Shown here piece after piece: positions 62,849 to 64,000 of a stretch of DNA of 64,000 nucleotides. Both the position numbers and the translations under genes were made by a program. Under the pieces are notes generated by a model, which worked only from the letters and a program-made list of their open reading frames with translations, was not told where the DNA came from and did no database searches. This DNA is from Saprospiraceae bacterium (GTDB lineage Bacteria > Bacteroidota > Bacteroidia > Chitinophagales > Saprospiraceae), in assembly GCA_016714025.1 (NCBI GenBank), contig JADJOB010000002.1:38501-102500 (forward strand), given 5' to 3'. Position 1 is the stretch's first letter; each line of letters begins with the position of its first letter.

Positions 62849-64000
62849 ATGAATAAGAAAATATTCTTATTATTTATTTGGATTTTTGTAAGCATTCATT
62901 CTGAATCCAATGCACAGATTAGCTGTTGTTGCGGCGCACCCAAACAATTGGATTTTCCCGGATTGGATTTTGAAATTGATCCGTTTCCACCCTTAAATAA
63001 CTATTTTTATTATACTGCATTTACTACGTTTGGTCCATGGAATGTTACCCAAGGGACAATTGATCATGGAGGTGCTGAATACTGTGGAGGACTTGGACTT
63101 GGAAATCCAAATGGTCAAAGTCACTTTATAGATTTGTTTGGTTCTCCGCCTACTGGAAGTATTGCTGGCACGATAGAGTATCCGTTGTATGGCTTGACTC
63201 CTGGATTTCAATACACCATTAAATTTTGGTATGCAACATTTACATCGAATGGGAGTTTTTCTGCGAATTTAAAAATTGCAAATGGTTCCTGGCTTAATGT
63301 AACATGGACTGCAAATAATCCGGGTGCTGCTGTTTGGCTAGAGAAAACATATACATTTGTTGCACAAGCGACAACTGCGACTCTTTCCTTTACAGATACC
63401 GGTTCGAGTTCAGCCACCTATCAAATTGGAATGCTGCTGGACGATATTACAATTTTCGAATGCCCTACCGATCTTGAAAAACCTGTTGTCAACAATCCTC
63501 CTGATGATTACAATGTAGAATGTGATTTAGATGTGCCTCCGGTTCCAATATTAGATATCATGGATAATTGCGATGCGGACCCAGTGATTACATTTAGAGA
63601 AACTAAAGAAACATTTGATCCGTGCACTAAAAAAATTACCAGAAGCTGGGACATCAAAGACGATTGTGGCAACATTCAAACAGAAGTTCAAATTATTAAT
63701 ATCATAGATCAATTTCCACCGGAATTTACACAATTACCTAAAGATACATTTGCGTATTGTCAACAAGATGTAATGAAACTATTTAATGATTGGGTAAGGC
63801 AAAATGGATATGCCACTGCCACAGATGCCTGTGATGTAATCAATTGGAATTCGAGTTTTATACGAACACCCCGATTGACTTGCGACACGGTAATTGTTAC
63901 ATTTAAAGCAACAGATCATTGTGGAAAAGAAAGTACAGAATCCGCAAAATTTATAGTAAAAGATACCAGCGCTCCCCGGTTTATTTTACCCGCAATTGAT
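62849..64000 (+). CDS. giant T9SS-associated surface protein 3, 3' truncated by window edge
   Basis: ATG 62849, 29 bp after the previous stop, starts a signal peptide (MNKKIFLLFIWIFVSIHSES then NAQ). The 384 residues seen follow the same plan: ISCCCGAPKQLDFPGLDFE (CCCG near 26-29), a DUF642-like domain (LGLGNPNGQSHFIDLFGSPP; LYGLTPGFQYTIKFWYATF), then ECDLDVPPVPILDIMDNCDA and ITRSWDIKDDCGN, an HYR-like module. No stop occurs before the edge. It is the third paralogue in a row, so the locus continues downstream and presumably ends in the same sorting domain. Confidence 0.85.
   Translation, partial: MNKKIFLLFIWIFVSIHSESNAQISCCCGAPKQLDFPGLDFEIDPFPPLNNYFYYTAFTTFGPWNVTQGTIDHGGAEYCGGLGLGNPNGQSHFIDLFGSPPTGSIAGTIEYPLYGLTPGFQYTIKFWYATFTSNGSFSANLKIANGSWLNVTWTANNPGAAVWLEKTYTFVAQATTATLSFTDTGSSSATYQIGMLLDDITIFECPTDLEKPVVNNPPDDYNVECDLDVPPVPILDIMDNCDADPVITFRETKETFDPCTKKITRSWDIKDDCGNIQTEVQIINIIDQFPPEFTQLPKDTFAYCQQDVMKLFNDWVRQNGYATATDACDVINWNSSFIRTPRLTCDTVIVTFKATDHCGKESTESAKFIVKDTSAPRFILPAID

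Noticed and set aside
1..64000. tRNA or rRNA genes
   Set aside because: I found no convincing cloverleaf (GGTTCGA-type T-arm with matching acceptor ends) or rRNA sequence; a tRNAscan run would settle it.

Overview
The window comes from a low-GC Bacteroidota chromosome, most likely Saprospirales/Saprospiraceae. The evidence is: type IX secretion (T9SS) sorting domains of both type A and type B, SprB-like and HYR-like adhesin modules, Bacteroidota promoters of the TTTG / TAnnTTTG type, lipoboxes, a long-insert LspA and Prc-type S41 proteases. The taxonomic placement is inference from gene content.

Bases 1 to about 31,300 form an accessory region. Every recognisable gene lies on the + strand. 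Most are single small 'cassette-like' genes: three GNAT acetyltransferases, several SRPBCC/AHSA1 proteins, a cupin, SDRs, an aldo/keto reductase, a DHFR-fold protein, DUF1801 proteins, TspO and an antiporter. A striking subset belongs to families known for drug modification or resistance: a class D (OXA-type) beta-lactamase, an erythromycin-esterase-family protein, a Vat-type streptogramin acetyltransferase and a PaiB-like FMN protein. Many genes in the first 26 kb are separated by 80-150 bp imperfect palindromes. Several of these end in AACGTTATGTGC, CCGTTATAGC, CGTGTTAGCGG or CATTAGCGG-like boxes, resembling integron attC sites. Two elements 16 kb apart are clearly related in sequence. I read this as an old, partly decayed gene-cassette array without an integrase in view (a CALIN-like array). 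The region is littered with relics: a toxin-antitoxin pair, an alpha/beta hydrolase lacking its catalytic middle, a DUF2867 epimerase, propeller lipoproteins, and several genes broken by single-base frameshifts. From about 26 to 31 kb the layout is more conventional, with an ArsR-AHSA1-DUF1801 operon under a recognisable promoter/operator.

Bases 31.4-54.8 kb are core-like, with mixed strands and intact genes: Prc protease, DCC protein, a GT39-like membrane glycosyltransferase, TerC, membrane pyrophosphatase, a CDF transporter, YqeY, an AlkA-type glycosylase, a DppB/DppC permease pair, a YdeI-like protein, a T9SS type A surface protein, a TylF-like methyltransferase, CtpA, TsaB, two ArsR paralogues and LspA. 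Two noncoding tandem-repeat arrays (period 135 bp and about 108 bp) lie beside the surface-protein gene and lspA.

Bases 54.8-64 kb hold at least three tandem, paralogous, giant secreted proteins; the first two overlap by ATGA and the third starts 29 bases later and runs off the window. They share a CCCG motif, a DUF642-like domain and HYR-like domains. The two complete ones continue with ten copies of a two-cysteine repeat of about 39 residues, a SprB-like repeat and a gliding-motility C-terminal sorting domain. They look like a cell-surface adhesin or matrix locus.
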